DNA of 6,115 nt from Porticoccaceae bacterium. GTDB lineage: Bacteria; Pseudomonadota; Gammaproteobacteria; Pseudomonadales; Porticoccaceae. The translations under genes were made by a program, and so were the position numbers. Positions 1-6,115 of the stretch are shown here, one piece after another. The stretch's first letter is position 1. Each line of letters opens with the position of its first letter. The notes beneath the pieces are model-generated. The model was not told the DNA's origin. It searched no databases and saw only the letters and a list, made by a program, of their open reading frames with translations. Location of the stretch: the NCBI GenBank assembly GCA_003491845.1, contig DNBN01000097.1, positions 1-6,115 on the forward strand. Reading direction: 5' to 3'.

Positions 1-3000
1 CACCACCACCGCCGGATGAATTATAAAAACGGCCTTTATTAAATGACATGTTGATGGTGCCCAAAAGATTTTCTTTACTGTATAACCAAGGCTGATCCGC
101 CCACTGGAGATCAAGAGAAACCTTTCCAAACTCGCTATCTATTGGCGGAGGAAGATTCATTGCTGTAAAGATCTCACCAACATCATTGATACTGACTGAT
201 CCTTTAAACCGACTACTATACTGTTTACCATTAAAACCCCAGAAAAACTGAGACTGATCGTTTCCTTCTTCACTTTCAAACTGTAACCCAAAAATGTTGC
301 CAGTGACGCTAGATAATATTGCGCCTTGAGGCATAGGCCGAAGAGAAAGTGAAAAATTACCAAGGACATTTTCACCCGAAGTGAGCTTATCTACAGAAAC
401 ATCAATCCCTGTAAACAATCTAGGATCAATCAAAGAGCGATCAACTGAAGTCTGCCATAGCTTATTTGAGAGGGCCAAACGCGTCAAATTCAGACGTGGT
501 ATAGCGTCTTTGTTAAAAGGAACTAATGCTCGGCCATCAGCAACATCACTGGTAAAATCAATCTTCGCCTGGTCTCTATCAATAGTTGTCTTTGATCGAA
601 TATCCCTTACCTTGATGCCTGAAATAGCTAAATAATCAAAGCTCAAATCGAAGATAGGCGACCATGTTTTTGTGCCCCCCTGCTCAGTTGGCGAAGTGCC
701 TTGAAATAGCTTTATCAGCGGCTGCCAAGACTCTATTTCGGTGGTAGCTAAATGACTACCAACGAGAATCTGATCAGGGTCAGGCAAGCTTAAGGTTCTA
801 TCATATGACACTAATCCTCGCTGTAAGCGACCTTCATAAAAACGTAAATCAGACACTAATTTATCGCCTAAGGTTCCTTCTAGGCGAGAAAAACCCTGGT
901 CAAAGTGGACTTTTAAAGCCAGCGATCTTGGGTCACCAACAGCCTTACCTAGAGGAAGAGGAAGCTTAATAGCATTTGCTATTAACTGACTTTTCAGTGT
1001 TAAGGTTACCGGACTTTCATACTTTATATACTCGGCTCCTGCACCTGATCCTGCTGAAGCTAATGGATTGAAAACCACCAAACCCTCTAGGGAAATATTA
1101 CCGCTTAAAACATCATTCCAAGGAAATTGGACGATCTGGTTCAAGCTGCTAGATTGTACCGATGTAGTCAGTTTAATCTTTTGCAAACCATCAGATCGCT
1201 CAAAAGTAGCTTTCAGCGGTTGTTGCCAAAACCGTCCCTTAATGGTGTTTGAGGTAAAGCCTTTATCGCCAGAAAAATCTAATTGCCCGTAAATATCAGT
1301 CACTTTATAGGGCGTATTAGGAATAGATATCTGAGCATCATTTAAGGTGCTTGTTACCTGATAAAGAGATCTATCAACAACAGTTTGCATACTAGATAAT
1401 GGAATATGTAAATCAAGTATGGCATCAACATTGCCATTATATTTCCAATCAGATAGCACACCAATGCGCTCTTGAAGTGGTGATTTTGACAGGGCCTTTA
1501 ACGCACTGGATACAGTTGCCTGGGCATGTGCATCGATCAAAAGTAAACTGTGGTTTGGATGATTAGGCGGAAGCTTGTCGGTTGTTATTTTAGCATTTGA
1601 TAGATTTACCTCACCAATAGTGCCTGATGTAAGGTGTGCAGTTGTACTGCCGTCATCCTGTAGTACTGTGGCGCTAATATCTCGTAGTCCAAGCCACTGG
1701 GGATGATAGTCAAGCTGGCCATCTTTAATATCAACTAATAATTGAGTAGTCCGAAACCGTTGATCTTCAATCCCCGGACCAAATCTTTGCAGCAGCCCTA
1801 ACTGCTTAACATTGCCTTTTAGATTAGCTTCCTGCAACCATTTCAACAACGGGGGCGACAACTTATACGGAAGGTACTGATGTGTATATGATGCATCAAT
1901 ATCAGTCGCCCCGATCAAAAGAGTAGTGATAGGCGCCGTTTTTTCTGGCGATGTATCTAAAGCTACTGAGAATAAAAAATTGGCATTGCCCGCAGCAAGC
2001 TCTGTCTTTAATAGCGAGCTTCGCACCACAGTGGTCTGATTTGTAGAATCATCTGCTATATAGATAGTACCTAACGCCTTGTTAATAGGTAAATAGTCTT
2101 TATATACACCAGGGAAAAACAGACTCAAACCATCTTGGTCGGCAAGATGAACGAGTGACTGATTGCCTGATACTTCAACATATCCATCAACGCCCTTTAC
2201 CCCGGGTATCCCTTTAAATGGCGCCATATCAACATCAGTAATATTTGCCGAAGCAAAATAGCCCGCTTTATTGTGGCCATAGGTCAATGCGCTGAGTTCC
2301 CCCTGCAGATCTAACTGATCTATAATATTTAGCGCTGCATCATCCGCAATGTTAGCTTTTTCGATCAGACCTGATAAAAAACTTAGATTGATATAATTTA
2401 CAGAAACATCATAATCGCGCCACGGCAAATCGAATCTCTGACTATAAAGAATATTTAATGGTTCAATAACAGTATCAGACCACTCCGCTTTGAGATCCTG
2501 AAGCCGAAACCCCCATTCACTATCAGCAAGGTACCAGCCGATGATATTGGACTCTACATTGTTAATTGCTGGCGCATCGGCAAACCAGTCAAGTGGCAAT
2601 TTTGCAACCGATAGAGATCCTTCAAAATCAAGACTACCTCCGGGTTGAATATCAATCCATAACTGACTATTTAGACCAGCCCGAAATTCTTTAATATTCG
2701 AAAAAACACCTGGAACCAGAGATTGACCTAGATCAACTAAGGACGATGAAATATCAAAATCATCAATCTTTAAATAGGCTAGGCCACTAAAAGATGCCAA
2801 ATCTGAAGGATCACCAAAACCTTCTATAACAAAACGAGCGGGCGAATTGTTATCCGATAAAAATAGTGACATCTCACCACGATGAAAGTCGTTATCATTT
2901 TCAATCTTAACTGAGCCGCCTTGCAAATGAACAATTTGACCTGAAAATGCACGTAATTGTATTTCGATTTTTCTTAGATTAATGAGTCTACTATGAGTAA

Positions 3001-3463
3001 ATGGCTTGAGTAGAACATCTAGCTCAGTTCCTGTATCGATATTAGACTGGTCACTTGGAAGCCAGCTGCCGAACTCATCCTCGGTAATGACAACTGTCAG
3101 AGTATCAATGGTTAATTCTCGCCAGACCATGTTGAGATGCCAAAGACTACGCGCCAAATCTAACTCAGCCCGGGCATTACCCAGCGACACAGAAGACTTC
3201 CTACCTCCATCTGAAACCAGCAAACTGGCAATATCAAGAACAGGTAATAGCCCAGACCACTGGGTCTTAACCTCACCAAGTTCGACCTGTAGGCCTGTAT
3301 TATCCACTAAGAAGGTTTCTATTTCGGCTCTAATACCATCAACCTGACCCACAGTTTGGCGGCCAATCAAGATCAACATCACAGTCACAGCAACTAGCGA
3401 CGCTGAACTAAATAGTAGCAATCGACCAAATGATGTTAAGACTGCGATTAATCTAGGATTCAT
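1..3463 (-). CDS. yhdP: YhdP family AsmA-like envelope protein (3' end missing)
   Basis: A single uninterrupted frame runs from an ATG at 3463 to the left edge: 1154 codons plus one base, with no stop, so the C-terminus is cut off. The product opens with a short basic cytoplasmic tail and one hydrophobic helix (about residues 15-34), then a very long beta-rich, Ser/Thr/Asp-rich region, as expected for an inner-membrane-anchored periplasmic protein. Family landmarks are a PGVKGVDG segment at about 420 and the YLPYKL...P..L.KWL..A...G block at 530-550, typical of the YhdP/DUF3971 (TIGR02099) family. The last visible part (GTINMSFNKGRF, then SSGGGG) resembles the segment shortly before the end of known YhdP proteins, which have about 1270 residues, so roughly 100-150 residues are probably missing. 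In E. coli YhdP, TamB and YdbH are partly redundant in moving phospholipids to the outer membrane; the same role is inferred here. It starts 8 bp after the rng stop. Confidence 0.93.
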   Translation of the reverse strand, partial: MNPRLIAVLTSFGRLLLFSSASLVAVTVMLILIGRQTVGQVDGIRAEIETFLVDNTGLQVELGEVKTQWSGLLPVLDIASLLVSDGGRKSSVSLGNARAELDLARSLWHLNMVWRELTIDTLTVVITEDEFGSWLPSDQSNIDTGTELDVLLKPFTHSRLINLRKIEIQLRAFSGQIVHLQGGSVKIENDNDFHRGEMSLFLSDNNSPARFVIEGFGDPSDLASFSGLAYLKIDDFDISSSLVDLGQSLVPGVFSNIKEFRAGLNSQLWIDIQPGGSLDFEGSLSVAKLPLDWFADAPAINNVESNIIGWYLADSEWGFRLQDLKAEWSDTVIEPLNILYSQRFDLPWRDYDVSVNYINLSFLSGLIEKANIADDAALNIIDQLDLQGELSALTYGHNKAGYFASANITDVDMAPFKGIPGVKGVDGYVEVSGNQSLVHLADQDGLSLFFPGVYKDYLPINKALGTIYIADDSTNQTTVVRSSLLKTELAAGNANFLFSVALDTSPEKTAPITTLLIGATDIDASYTHQYLPYKLSPPLLKWLQEANLKGNVKQLGLLQRFGPGIEDQRFRTTQLLVDIKDGQLDYHPQWLGLRDISATVLQDDGSTTAHLTSGTIGEVNLSNAKITTDKLPPNHPNHSLLLIDAHAQATVSSALKALSKSPLQERIGVLSDWKYNGNVDAILDLHIPLSSMQTVVDRSLYQVTSTLNDAQISIPNTPYKVTDIYGQLDFSGDKGFTSNTIKGRFWQQPLKATFERSDGLQKIKLTTSVQSSSLNQIVQFPWNDVLSGNISLEGLVVFNPLASAGSGAGAEYIKYESPVTLTLKSQLIANAIKLPLPLGKAVGDPRSLALKVHFDQGFSRLEGTLGDKLVSDLRFYEGRLQRGLVSYDRTLSLPDPDQILVGSHLATTEIESWQPLIKLFQGTSPTEQGGTKTWSPIFDLSFDYLAISGIKVRDIRSKTTIDRDQAKIDFTSDVADGRALVPFNKDAIPRLNLTRLALSNKLWQTSVDRSLIDPRLFTGIDVSVDKLTSGENVLGNFSLSLRPMPQGAILSSVTGNIFGLQFESEEGNDQSQFFWGFNGKQYSSRFKGSVSINDVGEIFTAMNLPPPIDSEFGKVSLDLQWADQPWLYSKENLLGTINMSFNKGRFYNSSGGGG

Positions 3464-3468
3464 TTTTA

Positions 3469-3474
3469 ATCTCA
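3469..3474 (-). promoter_or_regulatory. Weak ribosome-binding site of yhdP, overlapping the rng stop
   Basis: In coding sense the junction reads TTTGAGATTAAAA before the yhdP ATG. The only Shine-Dalgarno-like element is the GAG that shares two bases with the rng TGA stop, 7 nt before the start. With an 8-bp intergenic gap, yhdP translation probably relies partly on termination-reinitiation from rng. The site is weak, but it favours the ATG at 3463, which is also the start giving the expected signal-anchor N-terminus. Confidence 0.4.
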
Positions 3475-4974
3475 AATAGAAACAATATCAAACTTTTCAC
3501 GCACAAATGATGGCTCATCTACTATCTCAATTGTACAGTTAAATTGCCTTTCTAGGGTCTTTGAAATAGAGACTTTTGATGCTTTAACAAAGTCGATCAT
3601 CTCAGAGGAAGCTCGCAACTGGAGGTGGCTGGACTCATACGCTTTAGCCGCCCCACTCAACTCCCTCCACATTTCTAGCATAACTGTGTCTAACGACTTA
3701 AGCACACCACTACCTTGACATGTTGAGCAATCCGTCATGAGTATTTGTCGTAAGCTGTTATAGCTTCGTTTACGACGAATTTGGATGAGACCAAGCTCGG
3801 TAAAATGGCTTATAGTTGCATTGACTGGATCATTTTCCATCATCTTTTTTAAAGAACTCAGTATTTGCTGGCGATGATGCTGATTTTGCATATCGATAAA
3901 ATCAATAATAATGATTCCTGACAAATTTCGAAGACGAATTTGTTGCGTTATGACACTGATAGATTTTAAGTTAGTCTGAAAAACAGTTTTCTCAAGATCA
4001 TGTTGTCCAACGTGAGACCCAGTATTTATATCAATCGTGGTCATTGCCTCAGCTTCATCAAAAATAACATAACCGCCATCATCTAAATCGAGCCTACGAA
4101 AAAGAGCCCTGTGTATTTCATCATCAATCCCATAGCCATTAAAAATGTTAGGTGCATGACTGACACAGGTTAAAGCTAGAGACTCTTCACCGTAGTAGTG
4201 ACTCCAAAAGTGATATAAGTCGTCATATATTTGTTGGTCATCAACTATCACCTCATTCAACTGCCTAGGAGCAATGTCTCTTATCAAACGCTGAGTAACA
4301 GGTAAATCAATATAAATACACCCGGGGCTCTTTGACTGACCTTTGGCAAGTAACACTGATGACCATGTGTCCAGTAAAAATTGCAAATCAATTTTAAGGG
4401 ACTGCATATCAATATCAGCGGCATCAGAACGTAAAATAAAGGTTCCTTGATGCGGCTTTGCTGCGCGATTAAATTCCTCGAACATGCAACGCAATTGAGT
4501 TTTAAGTCTTTTCCTCTCATCCCTGCTTTTAATAAGGTGTGACACTTTCACCGCATTGCCTGCGGGCATAAAAACAAGATATCTTGAGGCAATAGAGACT
4601 TTCATCGTTACCCTGGCACCCTTCGCATCGACAGCATCCTTGATAACCTGCACGATTATATTTTGTCCCTCATGTAACAAATTTTTTATTGTGGGCGGCT
4701 GATCCTCTTTACCGGAGTTGGCTTTGTTCATCAGTAGCGGTGCATCTATATCTGCCAAACCTAAAAATCCATTTTTAGGTTCACCAAAATCCACAAATGC
4801 TGCTTCTAAGCCAGGTAAAATACGCATAACCGTAGCCCTATAAACGTTACCCACTAACCCAACTGCGTCAGCCCGCTGAATGTGAAGCTCTTGAAGTATG
4901 CCATCCTCAAGGACAGCAACTCGAGTTTCTTGTGGCTCATGATTGACCACAAACTGACATTTCGTATTAGTCAT
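3472..4974 (-). CDS. rng: Ribonuclease G (RNase E/G family endoribonuclease)
   Basis: The 500-residue product is close to E. coli RNase G (489) and lacks the long C-terminal degradosome scaffold of RNase E. RNase G is a cytoplasmic Mg-dependent endonuclease that matures the 16S rRNA 5' end and cleaves some mRNAs, preferring 5'-monophosphorylated RNA. The N-terminal ETRVAVLEDG...LQELHIQR signature is present. An S1 domain covers about residues 37-125, with RNA-contacting phenylalanines F60 and F70 matching F57/F67 of RNase E. The 5'-sensor is about 176-186 (R182, S183). The DNase I-like catalytic part has D315 in TTIDINTG and D358 in IIIIDFIDM, 43 residues apart as for D303/D346 of RNase E, plus N317. 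The Zn-link is CSTC at 416-419; both cysteines remain but the usual proline is serine. A small C-terminal domain follows. The ATG lies 9 bp after the maf stop, with a plausible ribosome-binding site. RNase E is excluded by length and context. Confidence 0.96.
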   Translation of the reverse strand: MTNTKCQFVVNHEPQETRVAVLEDGILQELHIQRADAVGLVGNVYRATVMRILPGLEAAFVDFGEPKNGFLGLADIDAPLLMNKANSGKEDQPPTIKNLLHEGQNIIVQVIKDAVDAKGARVTMKVSIASRYLVFMPAGNAVKVSHLIKSRDERKRLKTQLRCMFEEFNRAAKPHQGTFILRSDAADIDMQSLKIDLQFLLDTWSSVLLAKGQSKSPGCIYIDLPVTQRLIRDIAPRQLNEVIVDDQQIYDDLYHFWSHYYGEESLALTCVSHAPNIFNGYGIDDEIHRALFRRLDLDDGGYVIFDEAEAMTTIDINTGSHVGQHDLEKTVFQTNLKSISVITQQIRLRNLSGIIIIDFIDMQNQHHRQQILSSLKKMMENDPVNATISHFTELGLIQIRRKRSYNSLRQILMTDCSTCQGSGVLKSLDTVMLEMWRELSGAAKAYESSHLQLRASSEMIDFVKASKVSISKTLERQFNCTIEIVDEPSFVREKFDIVSI

Positions 4975-4979
4975 TTTTA

Positions 4980-4985
4980 CACCCT
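4980..4985 (-). promoter_or_regulatory. Likely ribosome-binding site of rng, overlapping the maf stop
   Basis: In coding sense the maf stop and spacer read TAGGGTGTAAAA before the rng ATG. AGGGTG lies 5 nt upstream of the start and partly matches the Shine-Dalgarno consensus. It uses the last two bases of the TAG stop, so ribosomes finishing maf sit on the rng initiation site. This supports the ATG at 4974 and suggests translational coupling. Confidence 0.55.
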
Positions 4986-5601
4986 ATTGTGCGACGCCAG
5001 ACTGCCATAGAGGCACTCCAAATTGAGCTAAAAGATGACAGGTTTGTATGATGGGCAAACCGACGACACCGCTATAACTTCCCTTTAGATTATCTACAAA
5101 TACCGCACCAAACCCCTGTATTGCATAGCCACCCGCCTTACCATTAGGTTCATGCGTATCCCAATAAGCCACAATTTCTTTATTTAACAGAGACCGAAAT
5201 GTCACTTCTGTTTGTGAAACCAGCACCTTGCTAACCCCACTGTGTGTCAAGGCAACAGCAGACAATACAAGATGTGTTCTTCCCGACAATGTTTTTAACA
5301 TCTGAATAAATTCAGCCTTGTTATTAGGTTTACCAAAAATCTGATTACCTATCATTACAAGAGTGTCAGCGCCTAATATGGGTTTATCGCTAATATTGAG
5401 TTCAGCCACGGCTATAGCTTTCTTAAGAGCTAATCGTCGCACAAGTTCTAAACTGGACTCCTCTGAATACCTACTTTCATCAATATCGGGCGAGACTGAA
5501 CAATAGCGGACACCAATTTGTTGCAAAATTTCTCGCCGACGAGGAGAACTAGAGGCTAGCACAACATCATGTGGTGTTTCATTTTGCAGATTTTTAAACA
5601 T
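4984..5601 (-). CDS. maf: Maf-family nucleotide pyrophosphatase, YhdE type (dTTP/UTP)
   Basis: A 205-residue cytoplasmic protein of normal Maf length. Maf enzymes hydrolyse canonical and modified nucleoside triphosphates to the monophosphate and PPi, which suits pool cleaning; the B. subtilis homologue is linked to septum inhibition. Visible motifs are LASSSPRRREIL (15-26) with the SxSPRR substrate loop, GADT (77-80) with the likely catalytic D79, GKP (90-92), SGRTH (106-110), and KAGGYAIQGFGAVFV (155-169) followed by GSYSGVVGLP (174-183). The KAGGYAIQG...SYSGVVGLP form marks the YhdE dTTP/UTP branch, not the YceF 7-methyl-GTP branch; this assignment rests on motif recall. The ATG is the furthest upstream possible start, because an in-frame TAG lies three codons before it (5608-5610). 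No clear Shine-Dalgarno precedes it. GTG at codon 14 would leave almost no sequence before LASSSP and is less likely. It follows mreD after 70 bp and precedes rng by 9 bp. yhdE is an equivalent symbol. Confidence 0.94.
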   Translation of the reverse strand: MFKNLQNETPHDVVLASSSPRRREILQQIGVRYCSVSPDIDESRYSEESSLELVRRLALKKAIAVAELNISDKPILGADTLVMIGNQIFGKPNNKAEFIQMLKTLSGRTHLVLSAVALTHSGVSKVLVSQTEVTFRSLLNKEIVAYWDTHEPNGKAGGYAIQGFGAVFVDNLKGSYSGVVGLPIIQTCHLLAQFGVPLWQSGVAQ

Positions 5602-5671
5602 AAAAAGCTAAAACTTGGTTTTATATTAGAGGATTATATTAGCAATATAATACATGCATTTACTGCCTTTA
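5602..5671 (-). other. mreD-maf intergenic gap
   Basis: This 70-bp AT-rich spacer is the only intergenic region longer than 10 bp. It has no GC-rich hairpin with a U tract, so I see no classical intrinsic terminator that would separate mreD from maf. It contains the inverted repeat listed separately and no recognisable Shine-Dalgarno close to the maf ATG. The sequence just before the ATG, in coding sense, ends AGTTTTAGCTTTTT. Confidence 0.7.
5633..5651. repeat. Perfect AT-only inverted repeat (8-bp arms, 3-nt loop)
   Basis: On the + strand the arms are ATTATATT (5633-5640) and AATATAAT (5644-5651) around AGC. They are exact reverse complements. As RNA this would be a weak all-A/U hairpin. 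As DNA it could be an operator or part of a promoter, since each arm contains a TATAAT hexamer. Read toward maf, TATAAT lies at 5638-5633, but the sequence 17 bp upstream of it (AAATGC) is a poor -35 box; an alternative reading is TGC plus TAATAT as an extended -10. The structure is seen directly; any function is a guess, and chance is plausible in AT-rich sequence. Confidence 0.5.
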
Positions 5672-6115
5672 TTAACGAATCCGCCTAAGTGATATATCAA
5701 ACAGCGGCCACACTACTGACGAAACAAGGGCAACTATAAAGATATAATTATAATTCTCTGGAGCTTGCCATATTGAAAATAGAAATTTACTCATAAGCTC
5801 TGAAAAAATAACTAGCAAAAATACAAATAAACACCGGTGTGCCAGGGTGAAATAAACTAACCAACCGCTGAAATATAGAGGAACAGCACCCACAAGAGAA
5901 AAAAGCAATATATTAACACCAAGAGGAGACCCAAAGACAAGATCAGCCAGGAGACCCATTGAGGCTGCAAAAACAATACTTTTTTGATCAGACTTAAAAA
6001 TGATCCAAGCAATCATTATTAATAGTAAAAAATTAGGCCGCCAATAAATGAGATCCCCTGACACAGGAATAAGCTGCAATACCAAGGCCGTAAAAATAGA
6101 CAGTACAAAAGCCGG
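5672..6115 (-). CDS. mreD: Rod shape-determining protein MreD (5' end missing)
   Basis: The frame is open from the right edge to a TAA at 5674-5672, giving 147 visible residues. MreD is an inner-membrane component of the MreBCD elongasome, which guides lateral wall synthesis and rod shape. The protein is almost wholly hydrophobic, with several predicted membrane segments (visible-residue numbering about 2-18, 28-42, 46-62, 66-83, 86-105 and 124-140). Family landmarks are RPNFLLL (26-32), the GLLADLVFGSPLGVN stretch (54-68) and the C-terminal WPLFD...RR (136-145), all aligning with E. coli MreD (162 residues). A TTG at 6085 could be read as a start. However, the frame continues upstream as PAFVLSIFTA, which extends the first membrane helix just as in E. 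coli MreD, so the true start is probably some 10-15 codons beyond the window. Upstream mreC and mreB are expected but not visible. Regulation cannot be judged here. Confidence 0.92.
   Translation of the reverse strand, partial: PAFVLSIFTALVLQLIPVSGDLIYWRPNFLLLIMIAWIIFKSDQKSIVFAASMGLLADLVFGSPLGVNILLFSLVGAVPLYFSGWLVYFTLAHRCLFVFLLVIFSELMSKFLFSIWQAPENYNYIFIVALVSSVVWPLFDISLRRIR

Noticed and set aside
157..375. Minus-strand open frame of 72 codons with a hydrophobic start
   Set aside because: It is in a different frame from yhdP and fully inside it. The hydrophobic look follows from the out-of-frame reading of AT-rich sequence.
381..635. Plus-strand open frame of 84 codons
   Set aside because: It lies opposite the continuous yhdP frame, its product resembles no family I know, and it has no convincing ribosome-binding site; it is an antisense shadow.
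1068..1292. Plus-strand open frame of 74 codons
   Set aside because: Antisense to yhdP, with no recognisable motif and no context suggesting a gene.
3006..3347. Plus-strand open frame of 113 codons
   Set aside because: The longest antisense frame, but Ser/Thr-rich and without domain signatures; the opposite strand encodes the well-supported YhdP N-terminal region.
4284..4520. Minus-strand open frame of 78 codons
   Set aside because: It overlaps rng out of frame, in a region where RNase G is clearly conserved.
5602..5671. Intrinsic terminator after mreD
   Set aside because: The only hairpin is made of A/T pairs and is not followed by a proper U tract in the transcribed direction, so it does not fit a rho-independent terminator.
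1..6115. Novel defence, mobile or biosynthetic system
   Set aside because: All four genes are recognised housekeeping families in their usual gammaproteobacterial order. No transposase, integrase, repeat array, toxin-antitoxin pair or composition break was seen on either strand.

Overview
The window looks like a core chromosomal segment of a gammaproteobacterium. By eye it is moderately AT-rich. All four genes lie on the minus strand, in the order mreD - maf (yhdE) - rng - yhdP. This is the order found downstream of mreBC in Escherichia coli and many other Gammaproteobacteria. The families and their order support the class. I cannot place it lower from sequence alone; a marine or other non-enteric lineage is only a guess from base composition and protein divergence.

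Layout, read in the direction of transcription (right to left). Positions 6115-5672 hold mreD, cut at its 5' end by the window edge. A 70-bp AT-rich gap follows (5671-5602), with a perfect 8-bp inverted repeat; it is the only real intergenic space here. Then come maf (5601-4984), rng (4974-3472) and yhdP (3463 to the left edge). yhdP runs off the window after 1154 codons and probably lacks only its C-terminal part. The maf/rng gap is 9 bp and the rng/yhdP gap is 8 bp. In both, the likely ribosome-binding site overlaps the upstream stop codon, which points to one co-transcribed, possibly translationally coupled unit. No gene-free stretch longer than 300 bases exists.

The genes are linked mainly by conserved synteny. 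MreD belongs to the membrane part of the rod-shape (elongasome) machinery. Maf/YhdE is a nucleotide pyrophosphatase that hydrolyses dTTP/UTP and modified nucleotides. RNase G is the 5'-end-dependent endoribonuclease for 16S rRNA 5' maturation and mRNA turnover. YhdP is an AsmA-like envelope protein implicated in phospholipid transport to the outer membrane. Together they cover envelope growth plus RNA and nucleotide housekeeping.

I found no mobile element, CRISPR array, tRNA, rRNA, phage gene, defence system or sign of recent transfer. The points worth a second look are small: the AT palindrome before maf, two conservative substitutions in RNase G, the apparent lack of a Shine-Dalgarno sequence before maf, and the start of mreD lying outside the window.
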